From: Pseudomonas lactucae
GTDB taxonomy: Bacteria; Pseudomonadota; Gammaproteobacteria; Pseudomonadales; Pseudomonadaceae
Assembly: GCF_016937615.1 (NCBI RefSeq)
Contig: NZ_JAFHKI010000008.1
Span: forward strand, 1 to 41,732
DNA length: 41,732 nt
Direction of reading: 5' to 3'
Below the pieces are notes generated by a model. The model had not been told where the DNA came from and ran no database searches. It worked only from the letters and a program-made list of their open reading frames with translations. The number at the start of each line of letters is the position of its first letter. Positions within the stretch are counted from its first letter, which is position 1. Both the position numbers and the translations under genes were made by a program. Of the stretch, positions 1-8,479 are shown in pieces.

Positions 1-5
1 GCCAT

Positions 6-27
6 AAACCGGCATCCCTGCCGGTTT
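6..27. terminator. Perfect hairpin near the left edge
   Basis: A 9-bp perfect inverted repeat (AAACCGGCA, loop TCCC, TGCCGGTTT). It lies downstream of the leftward gene that ends at 190 and is followed on the minus strand only by the end of the window, so a T-tail cannot be judged fully. It could serve the gene to its left, which is outside the window. The rest of bases 28-189 shows nothing recognisable. Confidence 0.45.
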
Positions 28-189
28 ACCCCCCAAATCAATATCGAATTGCGGCCAGCGTGTTTGACGGGGCGCCTGACATCAAGATCAAAAGCCAGAG
101 CAACAGCAACAGCCAAAGAGCAAGCAGTTGTGTCGATACCTCTGGCCATCCGGGGCAAACCGAATCGTCGCACCGTCCCTCCCACTTTT

Positions 190-1022
190 CTAACCGTGCC
201 CACTTGAAATACGTTTGCCGGGTTTAGCGCCAATCAGCTTCGCCTGCCCATCCTTCTGCTTGCCCGTGCGGGCCTCGCTGATCAACCCCGGGATCAACTT
301 ACCCTCCGGCAGATTCTTCCAGAACCGGCTCGGCAGGTGCCCCTCCATTACCTTGGGATTGAGCCGCGCCGGGTTGAAAATATGGCTGTAGTAGGTCAAC
401 CACATGGCGCTGTGCGGGTCTTCGACACTCTGCGCCAACTGGCGCCAGGCCTCAGGGCATTGGCGCTGATGAATCAATTGCTCGCCGTCGTAATACACCC
501 CATCCAATGGCGTGGCGATCATCCAGCGATGACGCCCCATGCGCCCGACAAAATGCTGGCTGGCGGACTTCAGGATGTCATGGGCCGGCTCATGCCAGGC
601 CACATACTCCGGCAACTCGGGCCCCGCCTCGGGAGGCAGCGCAATAAACCGCACAAATGCATGCAGATGATGGGCTTCACGGCTCACCTGCTTGATCCGC
701 CGCTGCAACTCGCTGCCCAGTTTGTCGCCCGCCAGCATGGCCGTGCGGTCGCCGTGGCTGACCCGCCACAGCACTTCATACAACAGGCTCCAGCGCTGTC
801 ACCGTGATAACAGGCGGCCGACTCCAGCAGTTCCAATAGCGCCTTGGGAATACGTGCCTGGGACGGCCCAAGCCCGGTGGGTATCGGCTCGTCGGTGGCA
901 AACAGGTCCGCCACTTCGGCCTCGCCCCAACTGACCTGGCTGGGGTCGACCTGATGGCTGAGCAGCCAGCGTGCCTGTTCGCGCCAGGTGCTGAACAGGT
1001 TGTCGCATTCCAGGCTGATCAT
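190..1022 (-). CDS. TIGR03915-family putative DNA repair protein (DUF4130), frameshifted
   Basis: Partner of the radical-SAM protein just upstream; in many bacteria the two genes occur as a pair. The family is tentatively assigned to DNA modification or repair and is often described as related to the uracil-DNA-glycosylase fold; no reaction is established. Read through one break, the product is about 277 aa. The N-terminal part (MISLECDNLF to ESAACYHGD) and the C-terminal part (RWSLLYEVLWRV to the end) lie in different frames. Adding one C near 797-801 joins them as YHGDQRWSLLYEVLW, which fits the family well. The start at 1022 overlaps the stop of the upstream gene as ATGA, implying translational coupling; a GTG at 1028 is an alternative. 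The break is probably a sequencing error, because many genes here show the same one-base loss. Confidence 0.8.
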
Positions 1023-2238
1023 CCCCACAACCCCATCTGCTGCGGCTGCGGACGGTCGCGCAGTTGCTCGCGCAACAGCACGCTGGTGCTTTCAGCCTGT
1101 TGCGGATGGTAGTCGCTGGTGATGAAAAACGGCTTGGCCTTGGCCAGCACGCAACGCATGCGCGCCAGGTCTTCGAAGCGGATTTTGCGCTCGCGGCGCA
1201 GGTCCACCAGGCGCTGGGTGGTGCGCAGGCCGATACCGGGGATTCGCGCGATCAGGGTGGGTTCGGCGCGGTTCAGGTCCAGGGGGAACACCTCGCGATG
1301 CTCCAAGGCCCAGGCCAGCTTGGGGTCGATATCCAGCGCCAGGTGGCCGGGGCCTTCGAACAGTTCATTGGCGCTGAAGCCGTAGCTGCGCAACAGGAAA
1401 TCCGCCTGGTACAGACGATGCTCGCGCATCAGCGGCGGCGCGGCCAACGGCACGCTTTTCGGGCTATTGGGGATAGGACTGAACGCCGAGTAGTACACAC
1501 GACGCAGCTTGAAGTTGCCGTACAGCGCCTCGGCACCATGGAGGATGGTGCTGTCGTCGGTGTCGTCGGCGCGACGATCATCTGCGTGCTCTGCCCGGCC
1601 GGGGCAAACCGCGGGGCGCGGGGCTCGTTGAGCACGGTCTGCTCGCCGGTGTAGATGGTCTGCATGGCCTGCTTGATCGAACCGATCTGCTTCTCGGGCG
1701 CCAGGGTCTGCAGGCTGGCGTCGGTGGGCAACTCGATATTCACGCTGAGGCGATCGGCATAACGCCCGGCCTCGGCAATCAGTGCCGGGTCCGCTTCGGG
1801 AATGGTCTTGAGGTGGATATAGCCGCGAAAATCATGCTCTTCGCGCAGCAGCCGGGCCACCCGCACCAGTTGTTCCATGGTGTAGTCGGCCGAGCGGATG
1901 ATGCCCGAGCTGAGAAACAGCCCGCTGACGCAATTGCGCCGGTAGAAATCCAGGGTCAGGGTGACCACCTCTTCCGGGCTGAAACGCGCACGGGGCACGT
2001 CGCTGGAGCGGCGGTTGACGCAGTATTGGCAATCGTAGAGACAGAAGTTGGTGAGCAGCACCTTGAGCAGCGATACGCAGCGGCCGTCGGGCGTGTAGCT
2101 GTGGCAGATGCCCATGCCGTCGGTGGACCCCAGCCCCGCCTTGCCCTCGGAACTGCGCTTGGGCGCGCCGCTGCTGGCACAGGACGCGTCGTACTTGGCG
2201 GCGTCGGCGAGGATGCTGAGTTTTTCGATCAACTGCAT
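1019..2238 (-). CDS. Putative DNA modification/repair radical SAM protein (TIGR03916), frameshifted
   Basis: Radical S-adenosylmethionine enzyme of the family annotated as putative DNA modification/repair; the substrate is unknown. A CxxxCxxC [4Fe-4S] motif lies at residues 66-73 (CLYDCQYC), inside a TIM-barrel-type N-terminal region. The C-terminus carries a helix-hairpin-helix-like motif (IPGIGLRTTQ), the kind of element that binds DNA. The corrected length is about 406 aa. The reading frame breaks near 1570-1574: adding one G changes QMIV-APTTP to QMIVGADDTDDSTILHG and runs into the second half, which begins near YYSAFSPIPNSPKS. The gene starts 14 bp downstream of a LexA-like box and ends in a 4-bp ATGA overlap with the TIGR03915 gene, so the two form an operon, probably DNA-damage inducible. 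Confidence 0.87.
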
Positions 2239-2251
2239 TAAGGGCTACCGA

Positions 2252-2271
2252 TACTGGTTTTTTGTACAGTA
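2252..2271 (-). promoter_or_regulatory. LexA (SOS) box
   Basis: TACTGGTTTTTTGTACAGTA matches the gammaproteobacterial LexA consensus: TACTG and CAGTA ends with CTG-N10-CAG spacing exactly kept. It sits 14-33 bp upstream of the radical-SAM start codon, where a bound repressor would block transcription. Its position before a putative repair operon supports the call. LexA control is inferred from sequence only. Confidence 0.82.
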
Positions 2272-2287
2272 TCAGAGTATAGCTTCA

Positions 2288-2319
2288 AGCGACAAGTTGT
2301 GAGCTGCAAGCGTGTCGCT
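2288..2319. repeat. Short imperfect hairpin after pvdA
   Basis: AGCGACA at 2288-2294 pairs with TGTCGCT at 2313-2319 around a long loop containing AGCTGCAAGC. Sequences of this AGCTTCAAGC/GCTGCAAGC type recur between genes in pseudomonads (from memory). It lies 28 bp after the pvdA stop and could help end its transcript, but there is no clear T-run. Confidence 0.3.
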
Positions 2320-2347
2320 CAAAGCCAGCAGCTCAGCGCGCGAGCGG

Positions 2348-3685
2348 TCAGCTGGCGGTGGCCAGCAGCAGGTCCTGCATCGCGCGCGCCTTGTCACGCC
2401 CACGGTCCAATGCATGCAACGACGCCGCAATTTCATCGGCGCGAATCGGCAGTACCGACAGCAACGTATCGCTCAAGCCATGGCTCGCCTGGCTGAAGCC
2501 CTGAATGTAAATGCCCGCCTTGCAGCGCTCGTCGGTGACGATGCGGTAGTCGCGCGCCACCTCGAAGTCGCCCATGTAGGCGTGCAGCGGGGCGAGCAAT
2601 TCACGATGCATGCGGCGTTCGTAGCCGGTGGCCAGGATCACCGCGTCGTAGTGGTGGGTGCTGGTGGCGCCCGTGGCGTTGTTGCGCAACACCAGTTCGA
2701 TGCCCAGCGGGCCGGAGGTGGCTTTCTCGACCACGGTCATCGTGCGGAAGGCATGGCGGGCGATGCCGGAGACTTTCTGGCGATAGAGAATCCCGTAGAT
2801 GCGTTCGATCAGGTCCAGGTCCACCACCGAGTAGTTGGTGTTCTGGTACTCGGCCACCAGACGCTCACGTTCGGCACCGACTTGCTGGAACACCAGGTCG
2901 GTAAACGCGGGCGAGAACACTTCGTTGACGAACGGGCTGTCATCCGCTGGTTTCAACGCCGAACCGCGCAGGACCATGTCCACTTGCACGGACGGGAAGC
3001 TGTCATTGAGGTCGATAAAGGCCTCCGCCGCGCTCTGGCCACCGCCGATGATCGCAACGCGCATCGCCTTGCCGTCGACACAGGGCTGGGCGGCCATGCG
3101 CTCCAGATACTGGCAGTGATGGAATACCCGGCTGTCGCCCTTGAGCGCCTTGAATGCCTCGGGAACGCGCGGTGTGCCGCCGGCACTGACCACCACCGAA
3201 CGGGTGGTGCGCACATGCTGCTCACCCAGGGCATCGCGGGAAATCACGCGCAGCGCCTCGACCTGCTGCTGATGCAGGATCGGCTCAATGGCCAGCACTT
3301 CTTCGCCGTAGCGGCTCTGGGCCTGGAACTGCCCCGCCACCCAGCGCAGGTAGTCGTTGTACTCCATGCGGCACGGGTAGAAGGTGCCCAGGTTGATGAA
3401 GTCCACCAGGCGGTCGTGGGCCTTGAGGTAATTGACAAAGGAGTACGGGCTGGTGGGGTTGCGCAGGGTCACCAGGTCCTTGAGGAAGGAAATCTGCAAT
3501 TCACTTTGGGTGACCAGGGTGTTGCCGTGCCAGCGATAGTCGGCCTGTTTGTCGAGAAACAGTACGTCCAGTTTACCCTGCGCGTTTTCACGCTCCTGCA
3601 GGGCGATGGCCAGCGCCAGGTTCGAAGGGCCGAAACCGATACCGATCAGGTCGTGAACCGCGGGCGAAGCAATTGCCTGTGTCAT
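2348..3685 (-). CDS. pvdA: L-ornithine N5-monooxygenase (pyoverdine biosynthesis)
   Basis: Flavin-dependent, NADPH-using hydroxylase that converts L-ornithine to N5-hydroxyornithine, the first committed step towards the hydroxamate groups of the pyoverdine siderophore; cytoplasmic. At 445 aa it has the usual PvdA length. The FAD dinucleotide motif GIGFGPSN is at residues 15-22, the NADPH motif GGGQSAAE at 214-221 and the conserved ATGY at 352-355. The region ELQISFLKDLVTLRNPTSPYSF is typical of the SidA/IucD/PvdA family. A PvdS iron-starvation box lies 85-108 bp upstream, so it should be expressed under iron limitation. No other pvd genes are visible beside it, so here pvdA stands alone, as happens in several fluorescent pseudomonads where pyoverdine loci are scattered. 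Confidence 0.97.
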   Translation of the reverse strand: MTQAIASPAVHDLIGIGFGPSNLALAIALQERENAQGKLDVLFLDKQADYRWHGNTLVTQSELQISFLKDLVTLRNPTSPYSFVNYLKAHDRLVDFINLGTFYPCRMEYNDYLRWVAGQFQAQSRYGEEVLAIEPILHQQQVEALRVISRDALGEQHVRTTRSVVVSAGGTPRVPEAFKALKGDSRVFHHCQYLERMAAQPCVDGKAMRVAIIGGGQSAAEAFIDLNDSFPSVQVDMVLRGSALKPADDSPFVNEVFSPAFTDLVFQQVGAERERLVAEYQNTNYSVVDLDLIERIYGILYRQKVSGIARHAFRTMTVVEKATSGPLGIELVLRNNATGATSTHHYDAVILATGYERRMHRELLAPLHAYMGDFEVARDYRIVTDERCKAGIYIQGFSQASHGLSDTLLSVLPIRADEIAASLHALDRGRDKARAMQDLLLATAS

Positions 3686-3769
3686 TCCTGTGTCCTCTGG
3701 ATAAGCCCCTTGGCGGTCGGGGCGGGAATACCTTCAAGACCTGCAAAACAGATCATGTGTTGATAGGAA

Positions 3770-3793
3770 ACGAGGACAGCGAAATAAAATTTA
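3770..3793 (-). promoter_or_regulatory. PvdS iron-starvation promoter box of pvdA
   Basis: On the minus strand TAAAT (3793-3789) and CGT (3772-3770) are separated by exactly 16 bases, matching the (G/C)TAAAT-N16/17-CGT box bound by the extracytoplasmic sigma factor PvdS. It lies about 85 bp upstream of the pvdA ATG. The remainder of the 331-bp region between the divergent genes (3686-4016) shows no matching box pointing right, so the rightward gene does not appear to share this promoter. Confidence 0.9.
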
Positions 3794-4016
3794 ACTAACG
3801 GCTGATCAATGCGCATCCGATTCGCCGAATGCGTAATGGCAGTTTGAGCACGTGCAGACCAGCATCGCCTTGTACAAGGCATCGGGTGGCGGCTGGTGAA
3901 GCCGGATCTGATAAACAAAAGTCCGTTTTCGTACATCAGTCGCCTGCTAAGCCTACATTCACCGCCCAAGGTACTTGGTAAAAAAGCCGCCACCACACGG
4001 CCGCCCTGGACCTTTG

Positions 4017-4763
4017 ATGACGCTTGCAAAATACCTCGCGTGCAGCGGCCTCTGGCTGGCAGCCAGCCTTGGCCATGCCGATCCGCTGATCAAGCCCACC
4101 GCCATCGATTGGCAGCTCGATTGCTCGCTGCCTGGCGTTGAACACCTGGACCCAAGCGTACTGGAGCGCACCCAGTGCGGCCTGGTCAGCGTGCCGCGCA
4201 ATTACGCCGCGCCAGGGCAAGGCAACCTGCGCCTGCGGGTGACCCGCGTCGGCGCGCGTCAGCCGCTGAGCCGCGAGGGCCTGATATTCGTCCAGGCCGG
4301 CGAGGCACCGTCAAACAAAACAGCCGGCACCTTCGCCGTGCACCTGGCCAGCCGCTGGGGCAACTACACCACCCAGGCCTATCGCACCCTGCTCAACCGC
4401 TACGACATCATCGAACTCGACCCGCGCAATCTCAACCAGGCCAACGCCGTGGAACAGGCCGCGCAAGACATGGAGTTCGTAAGGGCCCAACTGGGTGACG
4501 CGCAACTGCATTACCTGGGCAACGCCGAGGCGACTCGCCTGGGCAGCCGCTACGCCGAGCTGTTTTCCGAACGCGTGGCGCGCATGGTGCTGGTCAACGC
4601 CGACCCTTTCGCCCCCAGCGCCGCACAGGTGCAACAGGTGCATCTCAAGGGCGCCAACAGCTGCGTCATGCAATGGGTCGGCGACTTTCTCGCCTACGGC
4701 AAACAGCCGCCGCCGTCCACGCGCTGCCTGGATTCGAGTGGTGGAAATGACATCCTGCGTTGA
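4017..4763 (+). CDS. Exported TAP-like alpha/beta-hydrolase remnant lacking the nucleophile motif
   Basis: A 248-aa protein with a clear signal peptide when started at 4017 (MTLAKYLACSGLWLAASLGHA, cleavage likely after the second Ala-containing motif). An upstream TTG at 3975 with an AAGG before it would give a longer N-terminus with no export signal, so I prefer 4017. Residues such as QCGLVSVPRNYAAPGQGNLRL and RYAELFSERVARMVLVNADP match the N-terminal half of tripeptidyl-aminopeptidase-type hydrolases. The place where these carry the GxSYG nucleophile elbow reads GNAEATRLGSRYAELF: the catalytic Ser is missing. The protein also ends after the DP motif, at about half the usual length. It is either a non-catalytic exported protein or a decaying gene. 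It is divergent from pvdA. Function unknown. Confidence 0.6.
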   Translation: MTLAKYLACSGLWLAASLGHADPLIKPTAIDWQLDCSLPGVEHLDPSVLERTQCGLVSVPRNYAAPGQGNLRLRVTRVGARQPLSREGLIFVQAGEAPSNKTAGTFAVHLASRWGNYTTQAYRTLLNRYDIIELDPRNLNQANAVEQAAQDMEFVRAQLGDAQLHYLGNAEATRLGSRYAELFSERVARMVLVNADPFAPSAAQVQQVHLKGANSCVMQWVGDFLAYGKQPPPSTRCLDSSGGNDILR

Positions 4764-4892
4764 TACCTGGCTCAGCGCGGTTCTCGCGCCAACAACGTTT
4801 TCCGGAGTTTTACGCAACGTGCTCCCGATAGCCTTGTGTAGCATTCCAATTCCTAACCTTTACACTGTCGCCCATTCTTCTCCGGGGGCTTC

Positions 4893-5756
4893 ATGGACAT
4901 CGAACTGGCACGGACTTTCCTCGAAATCACCCGCTGCGGCAGCCTGGCCGCGGCGGCTGAGAAACTGCACGTCACCCAGACCGCCATCACCGCACGCGTC
5001 AAGAACCTGGAAAACCAGCTGGGCTGTACGCTGTTCGTGCGCAACCGCGCCGGCGCCCGGCTGACGGCCGACGGCGAGGCCTTCGTGGTGTACGCCAACC
5101 AGTTGCTGCAAACCTGGGAAGCCGCGCGCCGCGACCTGCCGTTGCCCGATGGCTATCGCAATGTGCTGCATATCGGTGGCGAGGTGAGCCTGTGCAACCC
5201 GTTGATGCTCGGCTGGGCCCAGGCCCTGCGCGAACACATCCCCGGGCATGCGCTGCGCACGGAAATCCGCGAAGGCGAATACCTGCTGCGCCAACTGGAG
5301 CTGGGCGTGCTCGACGCCGCGCTGGTGTTCCAGCCGCAATACTGGCCGGGGTTGCAGGTGGAGCAGGTGCTGGAAGAAAAACTGATCCTGGTGCAGTTGG
5401 TGAGCCAGCCCGAGCCCTACGTGTACATCGATTGGGGCCCGGGCTTTCGCCAACAGCATGACGCAGCCCTGCCCGACAAGGCCCGCGCGGCGGTGAGCTT
5501 CAACCTGGGGCCGCTGGCGTTGCAGTACATCCTGGAAAACGGTGGCGCCGGTTACTTCCGCACACGGGTGGTGCAAAGCTACCTGGACAGCGGCGTGATG
5601 CAGCGCGTGCCCAAGGCCCCGGAGTTCAGTTTCCCGACGTACCTGGTGTACTCGCGGGCGCGGGATTCAGCGGTGCTGCAACGGGCGCTGGAATTGCTGC
5701 GCGGGGTGGTCAAGGCCGAAAGTGACTGGTCGCAACGCTGGGATCCACTGATTTGA
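4893..5756 (+). CDS. LysR-family transcriptional regulator
   Basis: A 287-aa DNA-binding regulator. The N-terminal winged helix-turn-helix occupies residues 1-60 (SLAAAAEKLHVTQTAITARVKNLENQLG, then LFVRNRAGARLTADGEAF). A short linker and the periplasmic-binding-protein-like effector domain follow (about 85-287, with LRQLELGVLDAALVFQP typical). A purine-rich CTCCGGGGGC lies just before the ATG. It follows the TAP-like gene by 129 bp on the same strand and is separated from the leftward PPC gene by a terminator. The target genes are not evident: it has no divergent neighbour, which is unusual for this family. The nearest candidates are the TAP-like gene and the PPC/ABC group. Confidence 0.92.
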   Translation: MDIELARTFLEITRCGSLAAAAEKLHVTQTAITARVKNLENQLGCTLFVRNRAGARLTADGEAFVVYANQLLQTWEAARRDLPLPDGYRNVLHIGGEVSLCNPLMLGWAQALREHIPGHALRTEIREGEYLLRQLELGVLDAALVFQPQYWPGLQVEQVLEEKLILVQLVSQPEPYVYIDWGPGFRQQHDAALPDKARAAVSFNLGPLALQYILENGGAGYFRTRVVQSYLDSGVMQRVPKAPEFSFPTYLVYSRARDSAVLQRALELLRGVVKAESDWSQRWDPLI

Positions 5757-5786
5757 ATCGCCGCGTGCAAGCGGCCATCGACACAT

Positions 5787-5820
5787 AAAAAAGGGGCAGC
5801 CAACTCAGGCTGCCCCTTCT
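5787..5820. terminator. Bidirectional Rho-independent terminator
   Basis: A 9-bp GC-rich perfect stem, GGGGCAGCC (5793-5801) with GGCTGCCCC (5808-5816), loop AACTCA. A run of six A at 5787-5792 gives a T6 tail on the minus strand, ending the leftward PPC gene, and TTCT follows on the plus strand, ending the LysR gene. Confidence 0.9.
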
Positions 5821-5836
5821 CATTTACCGCGACGTA

Positions 5837-7303
5837 TCAATGTGTAATGTCCTGGGTGCAGATATGCCCCAGGCTCACGTAAGGGACGTTATCGCCGCCT
5901 ACCCCCACACCTTTGAACTCGTCCAGCTCGATCCGCCAGCCGCCGAAGTTGAAGGTGGTGTCCCAGTTGTACGCCACGCCGGTGCTGCTGTCCGGGATCA
6001 CCACACGGTAATCGCCGAAGCACTCACCCAGGCCGGCACTGGCCAGGGTCGCGCCCGCGCTGTTGGTGGTGGCCTTGAAGTCGGTCCAATGGAACTCGGC
6101 ACCGTCAAAGCGCTTGTCGACGCGCAGGATCGGCGTCACGCCCAACAACGGCACGCCTGTGGAATCGGCCCATTGCGTCGACCAGTTCAGCGTGCGCGCG
6201 GTCTGTGTTGCCAGCGGGAACACCGACACCGGCACGCGCACAATGTGGTCGCCCTTCACGTCGAAACTCTTCAAGCTCGGCGCCGAACCCAGGGTCAGTT
6301 TGTAGTGGGCACTCGGGTCCTGGGTGACGCCAGGGTTGGCACGGACACGCACCTGCGCCACATAACCAGGCGCCAGACCGGAGGCAACCAAGCTATCGCC
6401 GGCCGGTACCTGAACCCAGTTGTTACCTTCCAGACGCTCGAAAATCCACTGGTCACTCACCTCTTTCTTGTCATCGGTCAGGGACATCGCCACGTTCTGG
6501 CCACGGGTGGCCTGGAACGCGAAATAGTCGACATCGTTGGGGTTATCGAGGTTGCCGGTCACCCTGTTCAGGGCGTCGGGCAGCACGAACGAGGCTTGCG
6601 CGGTGTCGTTGGGTTCGTAGGCATCGATGTTGGTGTCCACCGCCACGCCAAAACTGAACTGCGCGTCGCTGGCCTCGTTGGCCACCATGTACCAGTAGTA
6701 ATCCCCCGCCGGCAGCACGCCGCCCAGGAACTCATCGGCATTGCCCGCGTTGTCGGAAGTATCGACCAACTGCGGATTGCCCTGGCCGTCATCCCGGAAC
6801 AGGCTCAGCGACATATTGGCACCGGCACTTTGATCGATCAGTTGCACCAGCACGCGAGCGCTTTGCGGCAGGTTGAAGTGGTAGGGAAATTCCTGGCCGG
6901 TCTGCACATCGGTGATGGTGTAGAGGGTGTTGACGTCCAGCGTCGGGAACAGCGGCACGAACTCGGCAACCGCCGTTTTCAACTGGTCCTGGGCGGGTTT
7001 CTTCAACTCGCTGTCAGCGCTGGCAAGCGTGGTGGTTTTAGCCGGTTGACGGGCCACGGCCTTGGATTTTCCAGCCGCCTTGACCGCCATCGCCGCCTTG
7101 AATTTTTGCTGCAACTGCGCGGAGACGGGCTTGGCCTGGAGCGTGCCGCCCGCCTTGAGGGCTTTTTGCGCGGCCTGCTTGAGCGCCTGTGCACTCAGCT
7201 TGGGGGTGGGTTGCGAAGGGTACTGCTCGGCCAGGGCAAAGGCCGAAACGAAGCAGGAGGCCGCCATGGCCGCGCCCAGCATAAAGGCTTTTTTCGATTT
7301 CAT
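5837..7303 (-). CDS. Secreted protein with pre-peptidase C-terminal (PPC) domains
   Basis: A 488-aa protein with a signal peptide (KSKKAFMLGAAMAASCFVSAFALA, residues 3-26). A low-complexity Ala/Lys/Gln-rich stretch follows (about 40-95), then a beta-rich part. Segments such as FPYHFNLPQSARVLVQLI..SLFRDDGQG and DAYEPNDTAQAS..NPNDVDYFAFQATRGQNVAMSL are typical of bacterial pre-peptidase C-terminal domains, so two copies are likely at about 130-230 and 235-345. No protease domain is present, so it is probably a stand-alone exported beta-sandwich protein. The C-terminal part (350-488) is unassigned. Two Cys (in GECFGD and HICTQ) might form a disulfide. It has its own terminator and a 115-bp gap from the lipoprotein gene upstream. 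Function unknown. Confidence 0.8.
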   Translation of the reverse strand: MKSKKAFMLGAAMAASCFVSAFALAEQYPSQPTPKLSAQALKQAAQKALKAGGTLQAKPVSAQLQQKFKAAMAVKAAGKSKAVARQPAKTTTLASADSELKKPAQDQLKTAVAEFVPLFPTLDVNTLYTITDVQTGQEFPYHFNLPQSARVLVQLIDQSAGANMSLSLFRDDGQGNPQLVDTSDNAGNADEFLGGVLPAGDYYWYMVANEASDAQFSFGVAVDTNIDAYEPNDTAQASFVLPDALNRVTGNLDNPNDVDYFAFQATRGQNVAMSLTDDKKEVSDQWIFERLEGNNWVQVPAGDSLVASGLAPGYVAQVRVRANPGVTQDPSAHYKLTLGSAPSLKSFDVKGDHIVRVPVSVFPLATQTARTLNWSTQWADSTGVPLLGVTPILRVDKRFDGAEFHWTDFKATTNSAGATLASAGLGECFGDYRVVIPDSSTGVAYNWDTTFNFGGWRIELDEFKGVGVGGDNVPYVSLGHICTQDITH

Positions 7304-7398
7304 TTTTTATCCATCCATAGTTAAAAACTGAAGGTCAGGTGACATCCGGTCACCTGGGATGGAATTTAGCCAACAACTGTATGCATGTCCAGTATTTT

Positions 7399-7410
7399 TG
7401 TAGGAAATTT
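7399..7410 (-). other. TGTAGGAAATTT motif, copy 1
   Basis: The 12-mer (minus strand AAATTTCCTACA) lies 96 bp upstream of the PPC start. The same 12-mer with nearly the same flank (CCTC two bases further) lies 119 bp upstream of the ABC permease at 15845. It may be a shared promoter element; no known factor is recognised. Confidence 0.3.
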
Positions 7411-7417
7411 TACCTCT

Positions 7418-8479
7418 TCAATACCCGGTCATTTCCAGATACCCCACCCCACCCTCAAACCGCACCGGCCCTTCCCAATACGGAACACTCAGGTTCATCC
7501 AGGCATTCGGGTTGACGGCTTCGGTGGTGATATCCAGCTGTTTGCCGGGAATCTTCAGCGACCAGCGCGTCGGCAGGTTGCGCCCCTCAATGGTCGTGGT
7601 TGCCAGCGGTGCCAGTTGAATATCGACGTTGTGCAACGTCTGCGTATGGCCTTGCGGGTCGATCCAGGTGCCGGTGAGGTAGCCGCTGCCGCCCTGCTGG
7701 CGCACGCGGAACAGCATCAGTTGCGCCCCGCTGTCCAGGTGCAGGGAGAACCAGTCCCAGCCGGTCTGGCTGGCGCTCAGGGGTTGGCTGCTCCACTCGC
7801 GATCGAGCCAGGCGGGGCCGGTGACCTGGTACACCTTGCCATCCAGGCTCAGGCTGCCGCTCGCGTTGAAGAACGGCTGGCTGTAGTAGTACGACGCCTG
7901 GCCCTGGTCGGATTTGCGGCTGTAGCCGTTGTCGCCTTGCAGCACCAGCGCACGGCTGGAGGTCAGGTGCAGATCGTAGGCGAATTGCGCACCGCTGGCC
8001 TTGAGTTGCATATCCGCCAAGGCACTGGCGGCGCCGGGACGACTGGCAAAACTCCAATCGTCGATCCAGGCGTTGAAAGGCACCGCCTCGGCGCCAGCCT
8101 GGCCGACACCGCCGCGGGCCAGGCGCTCGGCGGCGTAGTGGCGGCTGGCGGAGGTGACGGCGGCGTGGCCAAGCCATACGGTGGAGTCACGCCAGCCCGC
8201 TTCTGTCGGCCCGGCCTTGAGCGCGTTGCGAAACAGCGTCCATTGCACGCCGAACTCATTTCCCTGGGCATCCTTGAGGTTGGCGGTGACGTACCACCAC
8301 TCGATGCGAAAACCAGCATGCGGCCCGTGGTCGTCGGGAAAGCTGAAGACTTTGCCCGGCACCACCTGGGCAAAGTCCGCCGCATCACTGCCCAGGCCCG
8401 CGAAGCTCTGCGCCGGCGCGGGGGCTTTGTCGCAGCCTGCCAGCAGTAACACGGCACACAGCAAGGCTTTAATCTTCAT
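7418..8479 (-). CDS. AttH/carotenoid 1,2-hydratase-like lipocalin lipoprotein
   Basis: A 353-aa predicted lipoprotein: a short signal sequence ends in the lipobox LLAGC (Cys16), then a Pro/Ala linker. The body matches the double-lipocalin AttH/CrtC-like family (GKVFSFPDDHGPHAGFRIEWWYVTANL near the N-terminus, WLDREWSSQPLSASQTGWDWFSLHL in the second half). In related operons (attEFGH-type) such a protein accompanies an ABC ATPase and FtsX-type permease; its ligand is unknown. The start overlaps the permease stop by 11 bp, so the genes are co-transcribed. The protein is expected to sit at the outer or inner membrane facing the periplasm; residue +2 is Asp, which in E. coli would favour inner-membrane retention but is less reliable in Pseudomonas. 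Confidence 0.85.
   Translation of the reverse strand: MKIKALLCAVLLLAGCDKAPAPAQSFAGLGSDAADFAQVVPGKVFSFPDDHGPHAGFRIEWWYVTANLKDAQGNEFGVQWTLFRNALKAGPTEAGWRDSTVWLGHAAVTSASRHYAAERLARGGVGQAGAEAVPFNAWIDDWSFASRPGAASALADMQLKASGAQFAYDLHLTSSRALVLQGDNGYSRKSDQGQASYYYSQPFFNASGSLSLDGKVYQVTGPAWLDREWSSQPLSASQTGWDWFSLHLDSGAQLMLFRVRQQGGSGYLTGTWIDPQGHTQTLHNVDIQLAPLATTTIEGRNLPTRWSLKIPGKQLDITTEAVNPNAWMNLSVPYWEGPVRFEGGVGYLEMTGY

Noticed and set aside
2312..3763. 483-codon rightward frame opposite pvdA
   Set aside because: Antisense shadow of a well-recognised gene; composition rich in His, Gly, Val and Gln, with no domain.
5840..7324. 494-codon rightward frame opposite the PPC gene
   Set aside because: Antisense shadow; no recognisable domain, and the minus-strand gene has a signal peptide and family motifs.
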